Of a stretch of DNA of 64,000 nt, positions 7,544-16,179 are shown one piece after another. The DNA comes from Myxococcota bacterium (GTDB lineage: Bacteria; Myxococcota; UBA727; JAHDBA01): contig JAHDBA010000007.1 in assembly GCA_020630615.1 (NCBI GenBank), forward strand, positions 1 through 64,000, read 5' to 3'. A program made the position numbers and the translations under genes. How positions within the stretch are numbered: the first letter of the stretch is position 1; every line of letters starts with the position of its first letter. A model generated the notes under the pieces. The model saw only the letters and a list, made by a program, of their open reading frames with translations. It was not told the DNA's origin and made no database searches.

Positions 7544-10423
7544 TCAGTCACAAAAGTTCGACTGCAGTGTATCCAAGACGTGAAGCGCATCGATAGGCCT
7601 CAGTTCGTTCAGTCGTAGGTCGAGAATTTCTTTTCGTAACCTTGAATAGTCCTCACGTAATTTGCGATATTCAGCATTCAATTTTCCATGGCTCGTATTG
7701 TCGTGTTTTTGTGTTGTACACAAAAACCCATCTCGTGAAGGGCTCTTCGTACCCTCCGCATTAACGGAACGAGACTCTAAATGCGACAATCTCTCTTCGG
7801 CGGACGCGAGGAGAGATTCTGGCAAGCCCGCAAGACGGGCCACATGTAAACCATAAGAGCGCCCCGCTGCTCCGAGCTCGAGAACCCGGGTGAAGAGAAG
7901 TTGCCCTTCATATTCGCGAACACCAATATGCCAGTTCACGACGCGTTCTGACCTCTCGGCCAGATCACAAAGCTCGTGATAATGTGTCGCAAACATCGTC
8001 AGTGCACCCACCTCTTCCGCAAGATGTTCTGCGACCGCCCAAGCAATCGACAGTCCATCAAAGGTGCTCGTACCTCGACCAATCTCGTCAAGTAAAACAA
8101 GAGAGCGCGAGCTCACGTGTCGAACAATATGTGCGCATTCTGACATTTCGACCATAAAGGTTGAGCGCCCCCCCACCAAATCGTCTGCAGCGCCAACGCG
8201 CGTAAAGATACGGTCAACAATTGGTAACGTTGCAGACTCCGCGGGCACAAAAGAGCCGCATTGGGCAAGCAACTGTACGATTGCCGTCATTCGCATGATC
8301 GTACTTTTACCGGCCATATTGGGGCCTGTGATCAGGGCCAAAGGTTCATGGTTCTTGGGCTCCGTCTCTTGGCCTCCAAGTCTCACATCGCAGGCAATAT
8401 AGTGCTCCCCACGTTGCATCAGAGCCTCTTCAACCACAGGGTGACGCCCCGCCACAATGGTTAAATGTGGGTTTGCACTCCCCTCGTTATCACCGAAGGG
8501 GCCCGAGCCCTCGACCAATTGTGGGCACACCCAATTCTTTTCGCGCGTCAACGTTGCAAACGATTGCGTACAGTCCAGTTCGGCAATCACCGTCGCCAGT
8601 GCTGCCAGCGCATTCGAGGCTTGCTGAAAATACTCCACAATCGAGGTAAAAAGAGCATTCTCAAGACCCCGAAATGCGCGCTCTTCACGTTCCAAGTCTT
8701 GTTGGATCGCGTCGAGTTCGTCCAAAGTATAGCGTTCACCATTCGCGACAGTTTGTTTGCGTTTAAAATCTTCAGGGACTTTATCCAAATGCCCTTTGCG
8801 CACCTCGACGTAATATCCGAATACGCGAGTATATTTAATTTTCAGAGTTGAAATTCCACTTTCTTCACGCAGTCGTAACTCAAGGGCCTCAAGTCGTTTT
8901 TCACATTCATTGTGGGCTTTTTTCGAGGCATCCAAATCGCTATTGTAGCCTCTTTGAAAACAATCGCTTTGCCCCAATGCATAGGGCATCGATTCGTGAA
9001 GCATGGCGTCAAGATTGGCGCCGTAATCAATGACATCTCGATGATTCTTTAGACTTTCGAGAGAACTCGCGTCGCAATAATCATTCAAGGATTCCCTTCT
9101 GTCACTGAGCGTTTTTAAGGCAGCGAAGGTGCGTGAGAGCATTTGAATATCGCGCGGGCCCGCACGACCCGACGCGACACGCGCTCTCAAACGTTCGAGG
9201 TCATAGGTGTTCTCAAGGGTCTTACGTAAATCGGTACACACGCTGGGCGCTTGACGAAGTGCATCAACGCGAGAGAGTCTTTCCTCGATGACACCTTTTG
9301 AAGTTGAGGGCTCTAATATTCGACGAATGAGCCGTCGTGCCCCCAACACAGTCACGCTACGGTCGATGGTACGCAACAACGTGCCCTCTTGACGTCGGGC
9401 TCCTACAGGGCCCATCAGCTCCAAATGACGTACGCTAATATCATCAACAATCATACGCGCATCAAGTTCTCGCAGCTCCGGTGCACCAAGATGAGGCGGT
9501 ATGCCTTGCTGCGTTTCCTCAACATAGGCCATGACGAGGTCCACGGCACGATCCGCAGGACCTTGCTGTAAACTTGGCCACCCCAAGACATTCAATGTTC
9601 GACGTACACCTAACGCGCGCTGCCAGGTACGACGCTCCAAACGAAATCCCTGCCCACCGCGTTGCGTAAGTTCTTGGTGAATACCTTCAAGTTCGTGGCG
9701 CAATGACTTTTCTGAAAAAAGAAGCTCGCGTGGTCCCCAACGACGTAATGTATCTGAAACTTCCGTCCATGAATGGGTTACATGGGCCCAAAAGGCACCT
9801 GTGGATACATCCAGAAAACTTAAGCCAAAGGTCCCCTTGTCTTTCGTTACTGAGGCAAGAAAATTGTATTCTTGGGCGACAAGGCTTTCGTCTTCGAACA
9901 CGGTTCCGGGGGTTAAGATTCGAGTGATCGAACGCTTTACAATTCCTTTCGCCAGAGCGGGGTCTTCAAGTTGATCGCAGAGCGCAACTTTTAAGCCTGC
10001 ATCCAAGATCTTCTTCACATAAGGGGAGAGTGCATGATGTGGAAAGCCCGCCATCGGAATAGCAGCTTCAGGGCCTTTGTTCTTATCGCGACTTGTCAAC
10101 GCAAGCCCCAAGAGTGGTGCGCCGATGACAGCATCATCGCCAAAAAGCTCATAGAAATCACCCATGCGAAAAAAGAGGAGTGCATCCGGCGCCTTATGTT
10201 TGGACTCCAACCATTGCTTCAACATTGGTGTAATCTTGGCTTTTGCCGGTAAGAAGTTTCGCGCTTTTATCGTACGTTGCTGGCTCGTACTTAGCTGAGC
10301 TGTACCTCCACTCTTACTTTTGATGCCATCCTTGTCCTCTCTGCGGATACCCAGGTCACCCTCTTGCTGCGCTGGGTCTTCTGCGGGCAATCCAATTGGC
10401 AAACTGCGTTGTTGTTCAGGCAT
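7544..10423 (-). CDS. mutS: DNA mismatch repair protein MutS
   Basis: A 959-residue MutS. The mismatch-recognition motif F-Y-E is at residues 90-92 (RMGDFYELFGDD), followed by connector, lever and clamp regions. The ATPase domain has Walker A GPNMAGKS, the signature STF..EM region and Walker B LVLLDEIGRGTSTFDG. MutS dimers bind mismatches and small loops and recruit MutL. Compared with E. coli, where the equivalent Phe is residue 36, there is an N-terminal extension of about 54 Gln/Lys/Asp-rich residues, probably disordered. The ATG at 10423 has AGGA about 7 nt upstream. recJ follows after 19 nt and yhbY diverges upstream. No mutL is in the window. Confidence 0.97.
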   Translation of the reverse strand: MPEQQRSLPIGLPAEDPAQQEGDLGIRREDKDGIKSKSGGTAQLSTSQQRTIKARNFLPAKAKITPMLKQWLESKHKAPDALLFFRMGDFYELFGDDAVIGAPLLGLALTSRDKNKGPEAAIPMAGFPHHALSPYVKKILDAGLKVALCDQLEDPALAKGIVKRSITRILTPGTVFEDESLVAQEYNFLASVTKDKGTFGLSFLDVSTGAFWAHVTHSWTEVSDTLRRWGPRELLFSEKSLRHELEGIHQELTQRGGQGFRLERRTWQRALGVRRTLNVLGWPSLQQGPADRAVDLVMAYVEETQQGIPPHLGAPELRELDARMIVDDISVRHLELMGPVGARRQEGTLLRTIDRSVTVLGARRLIRRILEPSTSKGVIEERLSRVDALRQAPSVCTDLRKTLENTYDLERLRARVASGRAGPRDIQMLSRTFAALKTLSDRRESLNDYCDASSLESLKNHRDVIDYGANLDAMLHESMPYALGQSDCFQRGYNSDLDASKKAHNECEKRLEALELRLREESGISTLKIKYTRVFGYYVEVRKGHLDKVPEDFKRKQTVANGERYTLDELDAIQQDLEREERAFRGLENALFTSIVEYFQQASNALAALATVIAELDCTQSFATLTREKNWVCPQLVEGSGPFGDNEGSANPHLTIVAGRHPVVEEALMQRGEHYIACDVRLGGQETEPKNHEPLALITGPNMAGKSTIMRMTAIVQLLAQCGSFVPAESATLPIVDRIFTRVGAADDLVGGRSTFMVEMSECAHIVRHVSSRSLVLLDEIGRGTSTFDGLSIAWAVAEHLAEEVGALTMFATHYHELCDLAERSERVVNWHIGVREYEGQLLFTRVLELGAAGRSYGLHVARLAGLPESLLASAEERLSHLESRSVNAEGTKSPSRDGFLCTTQKHDNTSHGKLNAEYRKLREDYSRLRKEILDLRLNELRPIDALHVLDTLQSNFCD

Positions 10424-10523
10424 TCTTGTTCCTAACCTATTCCGTGCAATAAATCTCCCTCTTTAGTGCAGTGAAGATTCATGCTGACCTTGTGCTTTGA
10501 GAACGATTCTTTATGCTCATGTC

Positions 10524-10808
10524 ATGTTGAGTTCTGATCATAAGCGAAACCTGAAAAAGCAAGCGCACAGCCTCAAACCCGTTGTTCAAGTGGGGCAAAA
10601 AGGTGTCACTGAAGGGCTTCATCGTGAAATTGATCGAGCACTCTTAGCCCATGAACTCATCAAAGTGAGAATGATGGAGCAAGAATCCCCAAAAGAACTT
10701 GCTGCGCACCTCGCCGATGAAAACGGGGCGGAAGTCGTTGCTATCGTTGGGCACACGGTGATGCTATTTCGCCGAAATCCGGATGCACCGAAGATTAAGA
10801 TCTCGTAA
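10524..10808 (+). CDS. yhbY: YhbY/CRM-domain RNA-binding protein
   Basis: A 94-residue single CRM domain. The N-terminus MLSSDHKRNLKKQAHSLKPV is followed by VQVGQKGVT, containing the GxxG-type RNA-binding loop of the family, and the C-terminus ends IVGHTVMLFRR. YhbY associates with pre-50S particles and CRM domains bind rRNA, so a role in ribosome assembly is expected. ATG 10524 gives the normal family length. There is no strong SD, and a TATGCT -10-like box only about 7 nt upstream suggests a very short leader. It is divergent from mutS and ends 8 nt before the convergent hydrolase remnant. Confidence 0.88.
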   Translation: MLSSDHKRNLKKQAHSLKPVVQVGQKGVTEGLHREIDRALLAHELIKVRMMEQESPKELAAHLADENGAEVVAIVGHTVMLFRRNPDAPKIKIS

Positions 10809-10816
10809 ATTCATAA

Positions 10817-11815
10817 TTAAAAATCATCAATAATACATTCTGAGGGATACTCTTTGGCTACGAGTTCGAAACGAAAAGCCGCACTGAGTATTTTAGTGGC
10901 GAGAGGCTTGCCCATCTCGTCACCCAAACTATGGTTCAGTCTCGGGCACTTTATGAAAGTGCTCTCCCTATGCTTCTCGTTAAGAAGATTGTGAAGTTTT
11001 TGCGCTGACGCGATAGGGACCATTTCATCCCGCCCACCATGAACCAGCAATACATTCGCGTTGGTATTCAATATTGTATTAACAAGATGTTTATCAAGCA
11101 TCGTACGCCACCACAGCCATGTATTTGTATCCCCATCATAGTTGCTATAAGGATACCCAAAACGAGTAACTACCTTAAGCATCGCCTCTATTTTCACAAC
11201 TTCTTCACGCACGGTATTCTCAGGTATATTCTGCTTTCGCAAAATAGAAGCTTTTGCCAAGGGCCATGTTTCACGCATTGACATCCCGCCACCATATGAA
11301 ACCAGCGCGACTTCCTCCACATCAGGTGAATATGAAGCAAGCAAGCCCGCTATCAGTCCACCTTCAGACACTCCAACAACTCGTATTTTGTGATTCCAAC
11401 GTCACAAATGCTTGCGCAGAAACATAAAAACCTGCAAATGATCAAACACTTTTCGTTCTACAGTATTAAAAGCCTGTGTCATATCGTTAACCCCATTTCC
11501 ATCATCGCCGATTTGCACCCCTGGCTTTTCCAAAGTGATAATATGATGCAAGTTCACAGCCTTGCTTGCAAGTAGTGCTAAGTTCGAATCAGATTGTGCA
11601 CCGGAACCTTGTACAACCACGAGCAAGGGAAATGACCCCTTATTCGCACTCTGCTTGATATGAAAGTTTATTGGGTAACCATCGGAGCTTAGAATGGACT
11701 CTGTATCAAAACCTACGAGAGTCTTGGTCTGCGTTCCTTGTGCAAAAGAAGTTTGAGAGTCTAGCAACAATAGGATTGTAACGTATTGAATCACCCTAAG
11801 CATATGGTCGCTCAT
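10817..11815 (-). pseudogene. Secreted alpha/beta hydrolase interrupted by an in-frame TGA
   Basis: One reading frame of 333 codons is broken only by a TGA at 11404-11402, codon 138. Upstream: an ATG overlapping the preceding stop (ATGA), a GGTGAG SD, a signal peptide (MLRVIQYVTILLLL...SFA) and the oxyanion-side motif VVVQGSGAQ. Downstream in the same frame: KIRVVGVSEGG, the nucleophile elbow G-x-S-x-G, then VLLVHGGRDEMVP with the Asp region and NHSLGD with the probable catalytic His. Truncation at the TGA leaves no active site. Options are a recent nonsense mutation, a sequencing error (for example TGG Trp), or readthrough, since TGA is followed by C, a leaky context. Selenocysteine is unlikely because the site lies before the active site and no SECIS was seen. 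Confidence 0.75.
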
Positions 11816-13146
11816 TTTTTTCTCACCTTCAACAAACGTTTGGCCTGCAAAGCGACTTGGCTTGGTACCTGCTTACTTTTCGCGAGCCCTTTCAGATCAT
11901 TGACACGTAAGAGTGGTAACCAGCGTACTGCTATCGTTTGTGGCGTCTTTGGGTTTTGCACCAGCGCCAGCTTCACCGCATAGGCTTTCGTCCAATCGCC
12001 GTTGTTGCAGATGTATCGAATGACATCATCGTGCAATGATTTATCGCGCGCAAACTTTGGGATATCGGTATCGCGAATCTTTGGGTTTCGTATTGCCGCA
12101 CTCGCGACAAGGCGAACTTTTGATGCGACACCTTCAACGGCTAAGGCATGGTCACCCGTCATCGCCAGTTTCACCTGAACGGGGATCGAAAAACGTGTGA
12201 GGGATTGTCTACGCCCTGGGCTACTTTCTTCCTCTCCTGCTTGGACTTTTTCACTCTTTTCCTCGTGATGAGCGCTGTCACCGGACACATCGCCTATGCT
12301 TTTTTCAAGAAGCTTATCCGCAGCCTCTTGTTCTTTCGGGTCAATTGGTATTCGAGATGCAACATCGAACATTTCACGTTTTGAAAGCCGGGCGAAGGCA
12401 TCACTAAACTCTTTCACATCATCAAGAATGATTCCCTCGCGCACCAGAAAGTCGCACGATCGATCGAGGTCTGAACGCATCACAACAGGGTTCTCTGCCA
12501 AACTACGAACAATCTCGGGGCAGCGTTTCAAACGTGTGCCGTTTTGTACAATCAATTCGATCACACTTTGGTGTTCGACCACAAGCGCAATATCGACAAA
12601 TGCAATGTCTGGGATTGAAGACTGCGCAAGAAGTGTAAGAAGCCGCTGCTCCTTTTTAATGGACACCCGCGTCAGAAGATAGCTTAGACTCTCGGGTCTT
12701 TCACTTTGCAACAAGGACTCAAAAAGAAGGTCATCGAGCTTGGCGAAGGATCGCTTTGCAAATTTCACCACCTCTGCATCTTCATCAAAGAGCAACTGGT
12801 AGGCAAGCAATGCAGAGTCCATCGGTGACATCGGGACAAGCATTCGAGCAGCCATAACCCTAGCGCCCCGAGGAACATCCCCAACGTGCTTCTCGGCAAC
12901 GCTTGGTAAACGCGACCTATCGAGAGGTCGAATCCGCGAGAAGAGTTCAGGCATTTTGACGCGAACAACCGTTGCCTCGCTCCCCTTCGCTTCGGGCGCT
13001 AAACCCTTGTGGGTCCCACCGTCAATCTGGGCTTTGAGCGTCAATAGAGAGTTGTTGAGTCGTTGCGGGGCCGGCTTCAATGCAAATGAGGGCTTCAAAA
13101 GAGAAGCATCAAGCCTTTTTAAATCTTTCCTTTTCGTATCCGACAT
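11812..13146 (-). CDS. Repeat-containing protein (HEAT / leucine-rich-variant type), unknown function
   Basis: A 444-residue cytoplasmic protein with no signal or membrane segment. Much of it is repeated short helices: VVKFAKRSFAKLDDLLFESL, then units around PDIAFVDIAL, SVIELIVQNGTRL and CPEIVRSLAENP. The C-terminal half has units such as VRLVASAAIRNPKI, DDVIRYICNNGDWT and AYAVKLALVQNPKTP, the leucine-rich-variant / HEAT-like pattern often seen in myxobacterial proteins. A charged linker (about residues 290-330) separates the halves. ATG 13146 was preferred to a TTG two codons upstream. It lies 37 nt after the kinase gene and overlaps the hydrolase start by 4 nt, so the three may form an operon; it might be a scaffold or kinase substrate (inference only). 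Confidence 0.75.
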   Translation of the reverse strand: MSDTKRKDLKRLDASLLKPSFALKPAPQRLNNSLLTLKAQIDGGTHKGLAPEAKGSEATVVRVKMPELFSRIRPLDRSRLPSVAEKHVGDVPRGARVMAARMLVPMSPMDSALLAYQLLFDEDAEVVKFAKRSFAKLDDLLFESLLQSERPESLSYLLTRVSIKKEQRLLTLLAQSSIPDIAFVDIALVVEHQSVIELIVQNGTRLKRCPEIVRSLAENPVVMRSDLDRSCDFLVREGIILDDVKEFSDAFARLSKREMFDVASRIPIDPKEQEAADKLLEKSIGDVSGDSAHHEEKSEKVQAGEEESSPGRRQSLTRFSIPVQVKLAMTGDHALAVEGVASKVRLVASAAIRNPKIRDTDIPKFARDKSLHDDVIRYICNNGDWTKAYAVKLALVQNPKTPQTIAVRWLPLLRVNDLKGLAKSKQVPSQVALQAKRLLKVRKK

Positions 13147-13183
13147 CTTCAAGCACTAGCATAGGCCAGTACAAGCTTGACCT

Positions 13184-14464
13184 TCAACCCAACCATCGCA
13201 CTTGATTTTGAATAATTTCCATCGCGATGTCACGAACGCTCTTACCTTTACGCTGCGCAAGCTCACCCAACACTTTCATTTCATTTTCAGAAAGTGTCAA
13301 ACTCAGTAACGATGCATCGGCATCGTCCGACACTAAAGATGCGATAAGTTCTTCTTCGGATTCTTCTGTCCCCGGGTTCGGCATTGAAAGTTCTGCAAAG
13401 TCTGCGCTGTCCAAATTGAGCGCCTCTGTCATCTCACCTTCATGAGCACTCATCCCTTTCTTCGCGATAGGACCCGTTTGTGTCATCTCAACATCCATCT
13501 CACGCGTATCGCGCAACATCACTTTCTCCTGCTCGATTTCCGTATCGAAGAGCTGCTTCATGAAGTTTGAAAGATGAATACTTGAAGGGTTGAACTCAGA
13601 TTTTGATAAGTACTTGTCGATGTCATGCTTCATGTCGGACGCAGACTGGTACCTCTTTTCTCTGTCTTTTTCTAAGGCCTTCATCAGAATCGTGCTGATT
13701 TCTTCGGGTAAGTCTTTCTTAAAATATCCAGGCGGATAAATTTTACCTTTGATGATAGCGTTGAGAATCGCCATTTCATTTTCACCAGTGAAAAGCTTTG
13801 TACCGGTAATCCATTCGTAGAGGATTGAACCCAAAGAAAAGAGGTCGGAGCGCGAATCAAGTTGGTGACCCATCGCCTGTTCAGGACTCATATACGAGAG
13901 CTTCCCTTTGATTTCTCCTGCCTTCGTTTCAACCAGTTGCGTATTCGCCTTTGCAATCCCGAAATCTGCAAGCTTGACGGTGCCGTTAAATGCAACAATA
14001 ATATTCTCGGGCGTCACATCACGATGAACAATCCCAAGAGGGTTACCGAAAGAATCTGTTTTTTCGTGCGCATGATAGAGCCCCTCAAGTGCCATTGAAG
14101 CAATCTTCAACGCGTACACCATCGGGAACTGAATCTCCTTACGGTTGGCGTGTGGGATAATACGACTCATATCGCGACCCGAAACATACTCCATCGCGAT
14201 AAAATATGCGTCGCTTACTTTGCCCAAGTCGTGAATCTGAACAATATTGGGATGCGTCAACTGCGCCGCAAGCTTCGCCTCATTGAGAAACATACGCACA
14301 AAGTTCGGCTGGCTTGATAGGTGGGTCCGAATACGTTTGATGGAAATAAGCTTCTCAAATCCCTCGAGACCTTTTTGGCGGGCCAGAAATATTTCCGCCA
14401 TACCCCCGACCGCAATGCGATGCAGGAGAACATACTTACCAAATCGTTTCGCGCGCTTTGCCAT
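13184..14464 (-). CDS. Hanks-type Ser/Thr protein kinase, soluble
   Basis: A 426-residue protein. The kinase domain is at about residues 8-275: Gly-rich loop IAVGGMAEIF, catalytic Lys43 (ISIKRI), alpha-C Glu62, HRDVTPEN with HRD at 147-149, DFG at 167-169 and SPEQ. All catalytic residues are present and the V-T-P-E-N form is typical of Myxococcota. No transmembrane helix follows. The 150-residue C-terminal part is acidic and Met/Ser/Thr-rich, and ends in a short helical region (MKVLGELAQRKGKSVRDIAM) that could be a docking or small DNA-binding-like module. ATG at 14464. Probably transcribed with the repeat protein and hydrolase downstream. Confidence 0.93.
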   Translation of the reverse strand: MAKRAKRFGKYVLLHRIAVGGMAEIFLARQKGLEGFEKLISIKRIRTHLSSQPNFVRMFLNEAKLAAQLTHPNIVQIHDLGKVSDAYFIAMEYVSGRDMSRIIPHANRKEIQFPMVYALKIASMALEGLYHAHEKTDSFGNPLGIVHRDVTPENIIVAFNGTVKLADFGIAKANTQLVETKAGEIKGKLSYMSPEQAMGHQLDSRSDLFSLGSILYEWITGTKLFTGENEMAILNAIIKGKIYPPGYFKKDLPEEISTILMKALEKDREKRYQSASDMKHDIDKYLSKSEFNPSSIHLSNFMKQLFDTEIEQEKVMLRDTREMDVEMTQTGPIAKKGMSAHEGEMTEALNLDSADFAELSMPNPGTEESEEELIASLVSDDADASLLSLTLSENEMKVLGELAQRKGKSVRDIAMEIIQNQVRWLG

Positions 14465-14838
14465 ACGATAACCTACACCATTCCAACTTTATTGCATATT
14501 TTTCGCGCACATTCGACGTATTTTCTGCGTTTCGATTCTGCGTTTCGTTTTCCGATTCATATAAATCCATATTACAACTCAAACCGACACAAAGCACACT
14601 CCGCAATCTTTCAAAACCCGACACGCCATCCTTCTGAAGTTCAAGGCACTTTTGCTCATTGGCAAACCTTCTCAGAAGCAAAGTGCGGACCTTGAAGTTC
14701 TTGCAAAACGCTTTGGCGTTGACGAAACGATGGACTCGATTTTTCAAGTTGACGTTGCTTGAGAACGAACGCTGTCTTTATGAAACGACAAACGCCAGGC
14801 GATGACCCAGCGTTTTATTTCACTTCAATTTTTTTCGA
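14465..14838. other. Intergenic region without a convincing gene
   Basis: These 374 nt lie between the kinase start and the end of the Arg/Lys-repeat gene. Open frames here lack an SD and familiar features. It holds a short tandem duplication (CTGCGTTTCGATT then CTGCGTTTCGTTT, about 14526-14551), AT-rich sequence probably containing the kinase promoter, and a hairpin at 14790-14815. Confidence 0.5.
14790..14815 (-). terminator. Probable terminator hairpin after the Arg/Lys-repeat gene
   Basis: Read on the minus strand, AAACGCTGGG and CCTGGCGTTT form a 10-bp stem with two G-U pairs around a 6-nt loop, ending in a T-rich stretch (GTTTGTCGTTTC). The U-run is interrupted, so efficiency is uncertain. 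Confidence 0.5.
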
Positions 14839-15417
14839 TTATTCAGCGGAAGCTTTTCTTTCGCTTCTTCGTTCTTGACGTGCTTCTTTACGTTCACCAC
14901 GTTTTTGCTGACGCACTTCTTTTCGAGCTCCGCGTCTTTCTTGTCGTGCTTCTTTGCGCTCACCACGTTTTCCTTTTCGCATTTCTCGTTTTTCGCCGCG
15001 TCGGCCTTGACGCATTTCTTTGCGCTCGCTCCTGGCGTCCTTCCGAAAGTCTTTGCGTCCTTCTCGCTTTGCTTTTTTCAAGGCTTTCACAGAAGAGCGA
15101 TATTCCTTCTTCGCTGCCTTCAGTTGAACTTTTTTATCTGCTTTCGACAGCGTTGCGTCCGCTTTGATCGCTTGCCTTTGCGCCTTAAACTCTTCTTTGA
15201 GACTCTGCTTTGCTGTCTTAAAGTCGACTCGACGCGTCTCCCGCGCGCTCGCTCTTTCTGCTTTACGAAGCTCACGACGACTTGATTCACCTTCAATTTC
15301 GTCAACCGTGTCGAGAGTGACTTCTTCGCTGGAACCAGCGTCTTGCGCGAGTACGGGCAATGCAAGTGTCGCTGAGATAAGTGCCGTAAACATACTTCTT
15401 GTGATCAAGCCTTTCAT
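14839..15417 (-). CDS. Exported highly basic Arg/Lys-repeat protein
   Basis: A 192-residue precursor with a Sec signal peptide, MKGLITRSMFTALISATLAL followed by PVLAQ. A short acidic segment (EEVTLDTVDEIEGE) comes next, then a long helical, extremely basic region. The C-terminal part is built of 11-residue units of the type R-x-x-(R/K)-R-G-E-R-K-E-(A/M). Start at 15417 is set by GGAGG about 5 nt upstream and by the signal peptide, not by the longer open frame. The mature protein should be strongly cationic and could bind nucleic acid, LPS or teichoic-like polymers, or be a structural coiled coil; there is no evidence for any one of these. A terminator-like hairpin follows. Confidence 0.8.
   Translation of the reverse strand: MKGLITRSMFTALISATLALPVLAQDAGSSEEVTLDTVDEIEGESSRRELRKAERASARETRRVDFKTAKQSLKEEFKAQRQAIKADATLSKADKKVQLKAAKKEYRSSVKALKKAKREGRKDFRKDARSERKEMRQGRRGEKREMRKGKRGERKEARQERRGARKEVRQQKRGERKEARQERRSERKASAE
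14842..15078 (-). repeat. Six to seven tandem 33-bp repeats coding for an 11-residue basic unit
   Basis: The units read, from the C-terminus backwards, RQERRSERKAS, RQQKRGERKEA, RQERRGARKEV, RKGKRGERKEA, RQGRRGEKREM and RKDARSERKEM, with a weaker one (KKAKREGRKDF) before. The DNA units are similar but not identical. The array lies inside the exported basic protein gene. Confidence 0.8.
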
Positions 15418-15594
15418 GTTTCCTCCATTCATGAACGTTATCTTCATAAAGTTTCGACGCTCTCGCAACTTTCAATATTCACTGACTCAAGGTGAAGCAG
15501 ATCCAAGAGCGCTAAACTGCCATAACTAAACTTACATACATCAACGCAGATTTAGGGACATCCCTGGAAGAACGCATCTCCAACAAGCAAAGAC

Positions 15595-16014
15595 TCAAGA
15601 CTCTTGTTGCCCTGTTTTGAGTTCTTCAACACTAAAGCTCATGGGTAAAAGTGCGTTGATATTCGTCCTACGCTCTTCGCCTTTATCATTGAAAAGTAGA
15701 ATCTCCAGGTCACCATAAAATTCACTTAAGACTTGCCGACACATTCCACAGGGTGCGCTTGGTGGACTGGCCTCGGTGTAAATAGCGAGACGCTGAACTT
15801 GCGCTATCGTTCCATCCGCACGAAGGCGCCCAACAAGATTTCGCTCGGCACAGACCGAAAGACCATAACTTACATTCTCCACATTGCACGCTGAGACAAT
15901 CTCACCCGATTTAAGCTCGACGCTCGCCCCAACATAAAAACGCGAATAGGGAGCATAGGCTCGTTTTGCAACGCCGTGAGCAGCTTCACGCAAGGATTCC
16001 CAAGAATTGTTCAA
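15595..16014 (-). CDS. cdd: Cytidine deaminase
   Basis: A 139-residue homotetramer-type (small) cytidine deaminase. The substrate-binding segment YAPYSRFYVGA is at 20-30. The zinc site has Cys55 with Glu57 (VCAERN) and Cys89/Cys92 (APCGMC). It converts cytidine and deoxycytidine to uridine and deoxyuridine in pyrimidine salvage. The start is TTG, supported by an AGGAGG SD about 6 nt upstream and by family length. No neighbour is obviously linked; it stands alone between the basic-repeat gene and the divergent SNF2 gene. Confidence 0.96.
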   Translation of the reverse strand: MNNSWESLREAAHGVAKRAYAPYSRFYVGASVELKSGEIVSACNVENVSYGLSVCAERNLVGRLRADGTIAQVQRLAIYTEASPPSAPCGMCRQVLSEFYGDLEILLFNDKGEERRTNINALLPMSFSVEELKTGQQES

Positions 16015-16019
16015 AAAAG

Positions 16020-16025
16020 CCTCCT
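16020..16025 (-). promoter_or_regulatory. AGGAGG Shine-Dalgarno that supports the TTG start of cdd
   Basis: A full anti-16S complement lies about 6 nt before TTG at 16014-16012. No in-frame ATG near the expected N-terminus exists, so this SD decides the start. Confidence 0.75.
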
Positions 16026-16179
16026 GAAACCCAAATTGAGAGTTGGAGTATTAGAATAGCGGGAACTTGAGCAGACAATCAAATCCACAAACATGCTTCT
16101 TGCGGGCTTTTGCGACTTTTTCGCTTAAACACAGGCCACCTCGTTGCCGAAAGCATCGTAATGTGCCTTGATCTCGGCC

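Noticed and set aside
11402-11815. N-terminal hydrolase fragment as a separate small secreted protein
   Set aside because: The downstream sequence continues the same domain in the same frame, so it is better read as one interrupted gene than as two genes.
14436-14747. 103-residue minus-strand frame overlapping the kinase start
   Set aside because: Composition looks like translated intergenic sequence, it overlaps the kinase start in another frame and has no SD.
15551-15565. AGGGACATCCCT hairpin as the cdd terminator
   Set aside because: The stem is only 5 bp with a 2-nt loop and no T-run follows.
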